The notes under the pieces are model-generated. The model had not been told where the DNA came from. It searched no databases and saw nothing but the letters and a program-made list of their open reading frames with translations. From contig DYKW01000008.1 of the NCBI GenBank assembly GCA_020722405.1, positions 1 to 8,729 on the forward strand: a stretch of DNA of 8,729 bases, in the 5' to 3' direction. The position numbers and the translations under genes are program-made. The stretch comes from Anaerolinea thermophila (lineage in GTDB: Bacteria > Chloroflexota > Anaerolineae > Anaerolineales > DRKV01). Shown piece after piece: positions 1-6,526 of the stretch; position 1 is the stretch's first letter; each line of letters starts with the position of its first letter.

Positions 1-104
1 GGTTAGACTTGACCAACATCGCATCTGTGATCTACACCTAACAACGCTAGCACGAGCAACGTCACTGACATTACCTGACGCGAGCCACACGAGGACACAT
101 AAAT

Positions 105-380
105 GCCGTGGAGAATCAGGTAAAATCGATGTTGAGCGAACAAACCGCATTCTTCATCGGCAATTCCTACGAAAAGAAAGGCGGTCAAGTGACCAAGTAC
201 TGCTACGCCGGCACCCAGCGCCTCGCGGTGCGCCGGAGCGGAACGCTCTCTTACCTGCTCGGCGACCATTTGGGTTCCACCAGCGTGGTGGCCGACCCCA
301 ACGGCGGCCTGCGCGCTCGCACGCTGTACAAGCCGTGCCCCCTTTCGGGGATGCTGCACGAGGGAGCAGTGCGCTACCGC
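105..380 (+). pseudogene. RHS-repeat protein C-terminal tip, orphan remnant
   Basis: The plus-strand reading frame matches the conserved core of RHS/YD-repeat proteins. A FIGNSYE-type segment is followed by QVTKYCYAGTQRLAVRR and then by the hallmark LGDHLGSTS (258-284) and a YKP motif. RHS proteins are normally over a thousand residues long, with a large beta-cage in front of this core and a variable toxin or tip behind it. Here the frame meets a stop at 66-68, and homology begins only near 105, so the N-terminal shell is absent. The usual YKPWGEVRY is broken: about eleven extra residues lie between YKP and AVRY. After AVRYR (380) the frame runs into the terminator of the opposing genes. A GTG at 108 opens an ORF to 578, but no ribosome binding site is evident and the distal half overlaps a real gene on the other strand. 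I read this as a decayed orphan tip, not an expressed protein. Confidence 0.75.
334..360. repeat. Bipartite inverted repeat inside the RHS remnant
   Basis: An outer stem CGTGC (334-338) pairs with GCACG (356-360). An inner stem CCCC (339-342) pairs with GGGG (347-350) around a TTTC loop, and five unpaired bases (351-355) lie on the 3' side. The element sits exactly where the RHS core departs from its canonical YKPWGEVRY, so it may be a small inserted sequence. The pairing is seen directly; the insertion reading is inference. Confidence 0.45.
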
Positions 381-381
381 C

Positions 382-415
382 AAAACACAAAGGGCGCAGC
401 CAATGCTGCGCCCTT
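382..415 (-). terminator. Rho-independent terminator ending the minus-strand gene run
   Basis: A perfect 11-bp stem (390-400 with 405-415) closes on a 4-base loop (401-404). Read on the minus strand, the hairpin is followed directly by TTTGTGTTTT, a good U-rich tail. The plus-strand exit has no T-run, so the terminator works for the minus-strand genes. It lies 27 bases after the stop codon of the 72-residue gene, which marks the end of the operon. Confidence 0.85.
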
Positions 416-442
416 GCTTCTACCACAAATGCTTATGCCGGT

Positions 443-661
443 CTATTTTCCAAACATTCCGCCCAGCAGGTCTTTGCCGGCTTCAAGCAAATCATCGGCC
501 TGTGAAAGGTCCGCATTGCCACTCAACAGTGCATCCACCTGTCCGCCAAGTGCGGGGGGCAACTTATCCTTCAGGTAATCCATCACGATGTTGACAGCTT
601 TTTGGGCCATGTCTTCAGAAATGCCGGTTTGTTTGGCAATGGTTTTGATCAGTTCTTCCAT
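443..661 (-). CDS. Small acidic helical protein, 72 aa, unknown function
   Basis: The protein has 72 residues and no signal peptide or membrane segment. Residues 1-34 (MEELIKTIAKQTGIS..., then a helix ending KDKLP) look like the helical start of small DUF2267/DUF2780-type proteins, in which a TGIS/TGLS turn precedes an amphipathic helix. The C-terminal half is acidic (SGNADLSQADDLLEAG) and ends in a Gly/Phe tail, LLGGMFGK. The family link is a resemblance only. The start is well supported: AGGAGG (672-677) stands 10 bases upstream of ATG. It begins 24 bases after the DUF4332 gene and precedes a strong terminator, so it is very probably the last gene of that transcript. Its role is unknown. 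Confidence 0.8.
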   Translation of the reverse strand: MEELIKTIAKQTGISEDMAQKAVNIVMDYLKDKLPPALGGQVDALLSGNADLSQADDLLEAGKDLLGGMFGK

Positions 662-685
662 AACGCTTCAGCCTCCTGTGTGATT

Positions 686-1087
686 TTAATGTGAGACGGC
701 TGCTTCAAGGGTCTTGGCATAGGTCACCCAATCTTGCACTTCTTTGAGCGAAGGCACACGACGCACCAATTTCTTACTTTCGTTGGTTTGTAGTAAAGCC
801 GCGTGTAAATTCTGCGAGGTGCGTTGCGCCAATTCTTTGACGGTATCCACGCCAACAGCCTCCAGCAGGTCGCTGTACTCTTCGCCAATGCCTTTGACGC
901 GCATCAGGTCAGCCCGGTTGACCCAATCCAATAGCATGGCTTCTTGAATACCGATTTCGGCAGCCAGGGCGGCACGTCCAGCCTTGTGTCCGGCTGCTTT
1001 CAGCAATGCTTCCGTTGTGGTAATGCCCGCAGCAGCAAGTTTTTCGGCGTACGCGGGACCAACGCCTTCAATTTGACGGATCTTCAT
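686..1087 (-). CDS. DUF4332 helix-hairpin-helix protein
   Basis: This 133-residue soluble protein carries two helix-hairpin-helix units. The first is at residues 6-27 (IEGVGPAYAEKLAAAGI) and the second at about 61-82 (LMRVKGIGEEYSDLLEAVGV). This arrangement is typical of DUF4332, a family related to the DNA-binding HhH_5 fold, in which the GVGP/GIG turns contact the DNA backbone in better-studied relatives. A basic stretch follows near residues 103-112 (NESKKLVRRV). No catalytic residues are recognisable, so non-specific DNA binding or a structural role is the most that can be inferred. AAGGAG (1097-1102) lies 9 bases before ATG and fixes the start. It is followed after 24 bases by the 72-residue gene. 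A 107-base gap separates it from the LapA-type gene upstream, so it could have its own promoter, though none is convincing. Confidence 0.88.
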   Translation of the reverse strand: MKIRQIEGVGPAYAEKLAAAGITTTEALLKAAGHKAGRAALAAEIGIQEAMLLDWVNRADLMRVKGIGEEYSDLLEAVGVDTVKELAQRTSQNLHAALLQTNESKKLVRRVPSLKEVQDWVTYAKTLEAAVSH

Positions 1088-1194
1088 GGGAAGACTCTCC
1101 TTTGTAAAAATAAAATGATGAACGGGATTTTTCAGGGGACAGGTTTACCCCAGAGGAAAACGACCCCTCAAGAGGAATCATTCGTCTGTAATGC

Positions 1195-1536
1195 CTAGGA
1201 TGGGTTCTTGGGAGGTCGCTCCTCCGATTCTGAAATGTCCTCCTTCAACTGATCGCTCACTACTGCCAGCCGGGTACGTTCTTCTTCCAGGGTTTCCTGC
1301 AAAGCAGCAATCTGCTTGCGCAAACCACTTTTATCCAGTCGATGACGCACCACAGATGGCATGGCCGCCAACCAGCCAATGAGAAAGCCGACCGCCAAGG
1401 TCAACAAGAGCAATAGGGCCAGCGAGCCTTGAAATTGCCATGCCAGGAAGGTAATCGTCACCATGGTAGCATTTTGCAGTGCGAAAACCACGGCCAACAG
1501 GGCAATCAAAAGAGCCAGCAAAATTAAAAGTATCAT
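1195..1536 (-). CDS. LapA-domain (DUF1049) small membrane protein
   Basis: This 113-residue protein shows the LapA/DUF1049 pattern. A first membrane helix (residues 2-20) runs into the family signature FALQNA (18-23) and a short beta-like stretch (MVTITFLAW). A second membrane helix follows (39-59), and then a cytoplasmic coiled coil (about 65-100) with a charged tail. In Escherichia coli LapA works with LapB in controlling lipopolysaccharide synthesis. Members in bacteria without classical LPS are common and uncharacterised, so that role should not be transferred here. A strong Shine-Dalgarno stretch (AAGGAGGAG, 1539-1547) lies close to ATG. The gene sits between two HhH-domain genes, 69 bases after one and 107 before the other, probably in the same transcript. 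No lapB-like gene is nearby. Confidence 0.88.
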   Translation of the reverse strand: MILLILLALLIALLAVVFALQNATMVTITFLAWQFQGSLALLLLLTLAVGFLIGWLAAMPSVVRHRLDKSGLRKQIAALQETLEEERTRLAVVSDQLKEDISESEERPPKNPS

Positions 1537-1605
1537 AACTCCTCCTTAGGGTACAACTGAAATAGCATCAACGCCGCGGACGTCATGGTATGGCTAGCAG
1601 ATATT

Positions 1606-2031
1606 TTACCCCAAACCTGTCAGGGCTTTGGCTTCCTGAATCCACCGTTCGGGTTCCACTTTTTGCCAGGGCTGCGCCTGGACGATTTCCAGCAAACGAT
1701 TAGGGGATTGGGCAGATAAGGCTGAGAAGGTATGTACACCGGCGGCATGTAACCGTTCGGCAAATTTTGGGCCGATGCCGTGAATGGTTTCCAGGTGATC
1801 GCGGTGTTCCTCAGCGGGTGAGGCTTCCTCCGGGGACTCGGCCACCAACGGGGTGGTGATGTCAATCTCCACGGATGTGGCCTGCGGCGGGGAATAGGTA
1901 CGGTCTTCATTGACGGGCAAAGTTCCCGTCCGGCGGCGCAACAACATCCACACCAGGGCGGCCCCCATCATCAAGGCAAAAGAAATGCATCCCAAAAGAC
2001 TGCGGCGGGAGCCATGTTCACGAGTTTCCAT
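1606..2031 (-). CDS. Membrane-anchored helix-hairpin-helix protein
   Basis: The protein has 141 residues. A basic N-terminus (REHGSRR) precedes one membrane helix (about 11-31) that ends in LRRRT, which predicts a single anchor. A proline- and glutamate-rich linker (about 40-78) leads to a C-terminal HhH domain (80-105, LETIHGIGPKFAERLHAAGV). That domain is the same type as the first unit of the DUF4332 protein at 686-1087. The end (RWIQEAKAL) matches the helix that commonly closes such domains. The basic LRRRT stretch after the helix suggests that the HhH domain is cytoplasmic and could hold DNA or a DNA-bound partner at the membrane; this is inference. The gene starts 17 bases after the selB stop with only a weak purine-rich site (GAAAGAAGAGAGA), which suggests co-transcription with selB. 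Confidence 0.85.
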   Translation of the reverse strand: METREHGSRRSLLGCISFALMMGAALVWMLLRRRTGTLPVNEDRTYSPPQATSVEIDITTPLVAESPEEASPAEEHRDHLETIHGIGPKFAERLHAAGVHTFSALSAQSPNRLLEIVQAQPWQKVEPERWIQEAKALTGLG

Positions 2032-2048
2032 AAGTGTCTCTCTTCTTT

Positions 2049-3926
2049 CTACTGTAACACCCGGACATCACCATTGCGCCGGGTCAATCTTATTTCATCG
2101 AAATGCTCTAGCAGGGCGAGTACATAGCGCCGGGAAGTGTGCCAGCGATCGCGTACATCGGACACACGCACCTCGCCATGAGTATGCAGGTATTCTATCA
2201 GGTCTTGGCGTAAACGGCGATAGTCCTCGGCACGAAAAACAACTTCAGGAGAAACCTGCACCAATATACCTTGCGTCAACAAGGCATTGCAAATCTCGCT
2301 CCCTACTTCCTGGCGACATTCTGCAAGCAACGGTGGTTTGGTCGGGTTTTCCGCAAAGCGCTGCAACAAGGCGTCGACTTGCCGCGCGTCTTGTGGGGAG
2401 AAGTGTACTTGAAAGCCCGTCAGATGTACCAACGGGCCGGCTTCTACCAGCCAACCTTGCGCCTGAAAGGCGTTCATCAAGGGCGGTAGCCAGGCTTCCG
2501 GCAAGTGCAAGCGGCTGCGAAATTCCTCACGCGGCATACCGGCCCGTAACGGGTAGTGCTGGTGGTAGTCTTCCAACAGGGCACGCGCCCGGGTGTTAAT
2601 TTGCCCCCAACGGGTGGTATCTGCCAGCCAGGGATTCTCCCCCTCCACCAGGAGATAGGCTCGCCCTTGCCCCAAAAGTTCTTCTATCGCTGGATGGGCT
2701 TCTGCCAGGGAAATCCGGCTGCGTTGTACGAGCGTATTCAGGTCAGCGACTTGCAATTCGGCCAGGCTTTGGGCGAGTACATCCAGCGGCGTGCCGTCGG
2801 CCAGAGTTTGCAAACGGCGTATGACAGTTTCAGAAAAACGTTTGTAACGGCGTGGCGATTGGGGTTCCAGCACCACCCCTCCGCCGATTGTTTCGGAGGG
2901 GGAAGGCAACCGCAAAATGAAGCGGTCGCCGCGGGCCGCCACCAGCGGGGTATGTGGCTCTAGTTGCAACCAGCCTTGCTCCCCCGGCGCCAACGCTTCT
3001 TGCCCCAAAACACGTACCCGTGCCATGACCTCCGCGGCGCCCAAAAACAATTTGACGGTAGCGTTATGCTTCAATGGCCGGAAAGCGTCTGGCAGCAAAC
3101 GCACACCGGCTGCCAGACGGCGGGTGGCGTCGAAGGTATCCGGGAAACACAACACATCGCCGCGCTGGATTTGCTCACGCTGCACACCACTCAGGTTGAC
3201 TGCCGTGCGACTCCCCGGCAAGGCCTCGTCAATTTGGCGCTTGTGGGTTTGCAAACCACGCACACGGGCGCGCAGACCGGCCGGTAATATCTGCACCTCA
3301 TCCCCCACACGTAAACGCCCATCACTGAGTGTACCGGTCACTACTGTACCAAATCCCGTGATGCTGAAAACACGGTCTACCGGCAAGCGCGGGCGTCCCA
3401 GGTCTTGACGCGGCGGACAGTGCGCCAAAACATCCTGCAATGCGTTCACCAGGGCATCCAGGCCGGTGCGGCGACGAGCCGAAACGCGCACAATGGGCGC
3501 ATCGGCCAAGACCGTGCCGTGCAGCGTATCGCGCAGGTCGGCTTCCACCAGGTCGAGCCATTCCTCATTGGGGGCCAGGTCGGTTTTCGTGAGGGCAATC
3601 AGGCCATGTGAGACACCCAGCAGGTCAAGGATGGCGAGGTGTTCGCGAGTTTGCGGCATCACCCCTTCATCGGCAGCAACAACAAAGAGGGTGGCATCAA
3701 TGCCACCCACGCCTGCCAACATATTCTCGATAAAATCGCGGTGTCCAGGGACATCCACAATCCCCACTTCTTCCCCATTCGGCAACGTCAACCAGGCAAA
3801 GCCCAGCACAATACTCATCTCGCGCGTTTGCTCTTCCCGCAGACGATCGGGGTGTGTACCGGTTAGTGCTTCTACCAATGTGGATTTACCGTGATCAACG
3901 TGTCCGGCCGTACCGATGACATGCAT
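2049..3926 (-). CDS. selB: Selenocysteine-specific translation elongation factor SelB
   Basis: SelB is a GTPase that binds selenocysteyl-tRNA and a hairpin (SECIS) in selenoprotein mRNA, and delivers Sec at in-frame UGA. The 625-residue length is normal. G1 is GHVDHGKST (8-16), the switch I region is REMSI (35-39), G3 is DVPGH (58-62), G4 is TKTD (113-116, a usual SelB variant of NKxD) and G5 is SAR (149-151). The SelB signature RLPVDRVFSITGFGTVVTGT (180-199) opens domain 2. The C-terminal third forms the winged-helix repeats that bind SECIS RNA and ends in the typical TSRRYVLALLEHFDEI...GDVRVL. The Mg-contacting threonine of switch I is Ser38, a mild change. The ATG lies three bases after the stop of the coiled-coil gene, with no strong ribosome site of its own, so its translation is probably coupled. 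No selA, selC, selD or selenoprotein gene is in the window. Confidence 0.97.
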   Translation of the reverse strand: MHVIGTAGHVDHGKSTLVEALTGTHPDRLREEQTREMSIVLGFAWLTLPNGEEVGIVDVPGHRDFIENMLAGVGGIDATLFVVAADEGVMPQTREHLAILDLLGVSHGLIALTKTDLAPNEEWLDLVEADLRDTLHGTVLADAPIVRVSARRRTGLDALVNALQDVLAHCPPRQDLGRPRLPVDRVFSITGFGTVVTGTLSDGRLRVGDEVQILPAGLRARVRGLQTHKRQIDEALPGSRTAVNLSGVQREQIQRGDVLCFPDTFDATRRLAAGVRLLPDAFRPLKHNATVKLFLGAAEVMARVRVLGQEALAPGEQGWLQLEPHTPLVAARGDRFILRLPSPSETIGGGVVLEPQSPRRYKRFSETVIRRLQTLADGTPLDVLAQSLAELQVADLNTLVQRSRISLAEAHPAIEELLGQGRAYLLVEGENPWLADTTRWGQINTRARALLEDYHQHYPLRAGMPREEFRSRLHLPEAWLPPLMNAFQAQGWLVEAGPLVHLTGFQVHFSPQDARQVDALLQRFAENPTKPPLLAECRQEVGSEICNALLTQGILVQVSPEVVFRAEDYRRLRQDLIEYLHTHGEVRVSDVRDRWHTSRRYVLALLEHFDEIRLTRRNGDVRVLQ

Positions 3927-3929
3927 AGG

Positions 3930-5108
3930 TCAGGTCGTGCCACCACTTTCGCGTTCGAAGGTTGTTGTCCATTCATGCACCAATGCCAGCAAAGATTGTA
4001 GCCGTTTGGCAGTCAGGTCAGCATCTTGTTGGATAGCATCGGTGTGCAGCGTCAGTTGGTCTTTTAATTCCTGAATCTGGGTAGCCATGCGTTCCAATTG
4101 ACGCAAGACTTCGTTACGTTGTTCATCCTGGCTGATGGTGTAATTCGTCCAACGCTTCTGGTCTTCGGCCTTGAAGGTCGTCCACTCCTGGCGGAAACGC
4201 TCTTCGGATAGACGCTGCATTTCGGCCACTTCAGGCATGTGCCGCTGCACGCGCTCCGAGAGGGCTTCTAACTCTTTCTGACTGCGCTTGACCGCCTGGT
4301 GTGTCTTATCCATGGCTTGCAGTTGCGCCTGCACCTGCTCGAAACTGCGTTCGGCCTGCTCGAATCGCACTTGCCATTCCTTCCAGGTGCGGTCACGCGC
4401 CACCTGGGCTAACGCTTGCTGTTCCAAGAAGGTCGCCTGTGCCTCACGTCGCCCTTGTTCGGCAGCATCCAATTCGCCCTGGCGGGCTTCAAGTTTCCGC
4501 AGCCAGTTTTGCACCAACTCTACCTGGGCGTGCTGTTCAGCGAAGCGCCGGAGCAAGGCGCTGACCTCCCCTTGCAAATCGAGCAAACGCTTGGTATCCT
4601 GACGGCGGGTTTCATCCATGAGACGGGCGGTCTGGCTGGTTTCCTCCAGCGTGTGCCGCAAGTCTTCGATGCGCTGGGAGACCGCACTGATTTCCCGTTG
4701 CAAGCGTAAATCTTCGTCCACGCGTGACGCCAACCCTTGTTGTAATTCGGGAATGGGTTGAAGGCTTTTACGCAGGGCTTCCAGGTCGCTTTGCAGGTTG
4801 CGCATCTCTACGTGGCGCACTTTTTCGGCGTCTTCCAACGTCTTGCGCAATTGCTTTTCCAGCACTTCGGTGCGTTGGCGGGCATCTACCCGTGTTTGCA
4901 AGATGGATTCATCGATTTGATCGAAGCGAGCAGCCATACCTTTCAGGCGCGCGACTTCGCTTGCCAGACCCTTGATTTCCTGCTGCGCGCTGCTTAACAG
5001 GCCATCGTACGTCGTCAGGCGTTCTTGCAATGATGTAATAAGCGCTTTATCTCGGCGGCGTTCTTCATCCAGCCATTCGAGTTTTTTGAGAATTTGTTCT
5101 GTATTCAT
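3930..5108 (-). CDS. Long coiled-coil protein of unknown function
   Basis: I do not recognise this 392-residue protein. It is almost wholly alpha-helical and highly charged, rich in Glu, Gln, Arg and Leu, with heptad-like spacing from about residue 5 to 385. There is no signal peptide or membrane segment, so it should be a soluble rod, probably a dimer or higher oligomer. There are few prolines; a break near residue 118 (QPIPELQQG) and another near 291 (HMPEVAEM) may divide the rod into segments. Database searches would bring weak SMC, myosin and tropomyosin hits from composition alone, and these should not be trusted. The start is supported by GGAG (5117-5120) 8 bases before ATG and by an extended -10 promoter at 5159-5167. 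It is the first gene of the transcript carrying selB, which begins three bases after its stop. Whether it has any part in selenocysteine biology is unknown. Confidence 0.85.
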   Translation of the reverse strand: MNTEQILKKLEWLDEERRRDKALITSLQERLTTYDGLLSSAQQEIKGLASEVARLKGMAARFDQIDESILQTRVDARQRTEVLEKQLRKTLEDAEKVRHVEMRNLQSDLEALRKSLQPIPELQQGLASRVDEDLRLQREISAVSQRIEDLRHTLEETSQTARLMDETRRQDTKRLLDLQGEVSALLRRFAEQHAQVELVQNWLRKLEARQGELDAAEQGRREAQATFLEQQALAQVARDRTWKEWQVRFEQAERSFEQVQAQLQAMDKTHQAVKRSQKELEALSERVQRHMPEVAEMQRLSEERFRQEWTTFKAEDQKRWTNYTISQDEQRNEVLRQLERMATQIQELKDQLTLHTDAIQQDADLTAKRLQSLLALVHEWTTTFERESGGTT

Positions 5109-5116
5109 GCCAAAGG

Positions 5117-5129
5117 CTCCGATAAGGAG
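5117..5129 (-). promoter_or_regulatory. Small hairpin covering the ribosome site of the coiled-coil gene
   Basis: In the minus-strand leader, CTCC (5126-5129) can pair with GGAG (5117-5120) across five bases. GGAG is the only good Shine-Dalgarno sequence for the start at 5108, so the 4-bp stem would hide it. The stem is short and could be chance. Confidence 0.3.
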
Positions 5130-5158
5130 ATTTTTTCAGTTTCGAGGATAGCGGTTCG

Positions 5159-5167
5159 ATTATAGCA
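5159..5167 (-). promoter_or_regulatory. Extended -10 promoter for the coiled-coil/selB transcript
   Basis: On the minus strand the sequence TGCTATAAT contains a perfect -10 hexamer TATAAT (5159-5164) and the upstream TG of an extended -10 element (5166-5167). At spacings of 16-18 bases I see no good -35 box, which is common when an extended -10 is present. Transcription would start near 5152 and give a leader of about 44 bases before the ATG at 5108. The promoter lies just after the stop of the preceding membrane gene, so it separates the membrane trio from the selB transcript. Confidence 0.6.
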
Positions 5168-5170
5168 CAG

Positions 5171-6526
5171 TCACAGGTGTTCGAAGATGCCTGAGAGGAA
5201 GCCCATGAGGGGCAGGAAAACCCGGGGAAACAGGCCCACCAGGAAGTTGAGGCTGATCCCGAACCCCAAAAGGAGGCGCGTCCCCCAGGGGGACGGCTCC
5301 CCCTCGGCAGCAGGCTTCTCCATCAGAAAAACGTTCAGGGTGCGCAAGGAAGCCGCCCACAAACCCATCTGTCCGACGAGCATCCAGATGGAGCCCGATT
5401 CTGCCTGCCATAGCACCTGGCGGGTAGGGAAAATCGCCAACAAGGGTAACCCACCAAAAGAGAAAAAGGCCACCAGGATGCCCGCTGCTACCCAGGGTTT
5501 ACGACGCGCCAGGTCTTGCACATCTCGAAAGTGCATTTCTCCGGACAGGTGTGCCAATGCGAAAGTCCCCAACCAGGATGTCAGAGCATACGGCAGCAGC
5601 ATGGTGGCCAACAGACCGATACCTTGCTGGGGAAAATGTCCCAGGGCTATCACCATGCTGCCGGTGGCTGCCATCAGGGTATACCCCCAAATGCGCTTCA
5701 GGTTGGAATCCAGTGCGGCCAGTAATCCGGCGGCCGCGAAGGTCATTCGTCCGGCCAGCAGCAGGTAAGCGACGGTTTGCGGGGACTCATGTAGCCAGGC
5801 GTAACGATCCAAGAAAAGTGCGCTCATGTGCAGTGCAACCGTCGGGAAAAAGGTCAGCAACAGACCGGCTCCGCCAACAGGTGCAAACTCCATCAGCGCC
5901 GGATACCAGGTGTGGAAGGGGAAAACGCCCAGCAAAAATGCAAAACCCAACGCCAACAACACCCCAGCCCGCTGCGCCAGTGCGCCTTGTCCTGGTAAGG
6001 ACTCTACGCCGGCCAACATCCAGCCAACAAACAGCAGAAAAGGCACCGCCAGGAGTTGCAGGGTGTAGAAGCGTTGAACGGCGCGCGTTGCCTGACCCCA
6101 GGCAGGCAACAATACCGGCAACCAGAGTAAGACAGATAGGAAAATGAAAATGGCCGCGTAGACAAAGGGTTGTACGCCCAAGGCAGCAATCCACAACGAG
6201 AGACTGATAAGCGCTGTGCTGCCTAGGAAACGCTCACTCCCCCACGCCAATGCGGTTAGCAACCATAGGGTCAAACCGGCAAACCAAAAAACCAACCAGG
6301 GGCGGGCGGCCTCCTGCACAACAATGCTGCGCCCGAAAAAGAATAAGGTGTCATCCAACGGTAATCCAACAAACGGCAGCGGCTGACCAATGCGCACGAA
6401 AAGTGCAGCCAGCGCCAACAAAACCGCCACACCACCGCTGAGCCATAACGAAAGACGGCGCGGCAAAAATAGCGAAAAACCACCTATCGCGGCCGGTAGG
6501 AGCACCCACAAAAGAACGGCGTTCAT
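5171..6526 (-). CDS. Proton-conducting transporter-like membrane subunit (NuoM/NuoN/MrpD type), divergent
   Basis: This 451-residue protein has about 12-14 membrane helices. Landmarks of the complex I/Mrp antiporter-like family are FPFHTWYPALMEFAP (202-216), matching the PxHxWLPDAHxxAP loop between helices 7 and 8; an LKRIWGYTLMAATGSM stretch, matching the DLKRLLAYSSISHMG region; and RRKPWVAAGILVAFFSFGGLPLLA, matching the region before helix 12. The charged residues that carry protons in NuoM are not where expected. The helix-5 Glu is replaced around FIFLSVLLW (127-135), the helix-7 Lys around GFAFLLG (194-200), and the helix-8 Lys around LLLTFFPTV (222-230). It may therefore be structural or use other groups. 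Its ATG overlaps the stop of the preceding gene as ATGA, so the two are translationally coupled. It is the last gene of the trio. Family membership is firm; the exact subunit type is not. Confidence 0.85.
   Translation of the reverse strand: MNAVLLWVLLPAAIGGFSLFLPRRLSLWLSGGVAVLLALAALFVRIGQPLPFVGLPLDDTLFFFGRSIVVQEAARPWLVFWFAGLTLWLLTALAWGSERFLGSTALISLSLWIAALGVQPFVYAAIFIFLSVLLWLPVLLPAWGQATRAVQRFYTLQLLAVPFLLFVGWMLAGVESLPGQGALAQRAGVLLALGFAFLLGVFPFHTWYPALMEFAPVGGAGLLLTFFPTVALHMSALFLDRYAWLHESPQTVAYLLLAGRMTFAAAGLLAALDSNLKRIWGYTLMAATGSMVIALGHFPQQGIGLLATMLLPYALTSWLGTFALAHLSGEMHFRDVQDLARRKPWVAAGILVAFFSFGGLPLLAIFPTRQVLWQAESGSIWMLVGQMGLWAASLRTLNVFLMEKPAAEGEPSPWGTRLLLGFGISLNFLVGLFPRVFLPLMGFLSGIFEHL

Noticed and set aside
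3..383. Open frame of 126 codons on the minus strand
   Set aside because: It is antisense to the RHS core, crosses the terminator's T-run, has no ribosome site, and the protein has no recognisable pattern.
1107..1135. Possible promoter (CTGAAA, 17 bases, TATTTT, minus strand) before the DUF4332 gene
   Set aside because: Each box matches only four of six bases, and transcription would begin almost inside the ribosome binding site.
1132..1153. GGGG/CCCC stem between the LapA-type and DUF4332 genes
   Set aside because: There are only four pairs with a nine-base loop and no T-run after it, so it is too weak to call a terminator or attenuator.
1910..2599. Plus-strand open frame of 229 codons
   Set aside because: It lies opposite selB and the HhH gene. 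Its composition (Arg, Ser, Pro and His rich) is that of a shadow frame in a GC-rich region.
5187..6147. Plus-strand open frames of 193 and 198 codons
   Set aside because: Both are antisense to a clear polytopic membrane protein and are Arg/Pro/Ser rich without domains.
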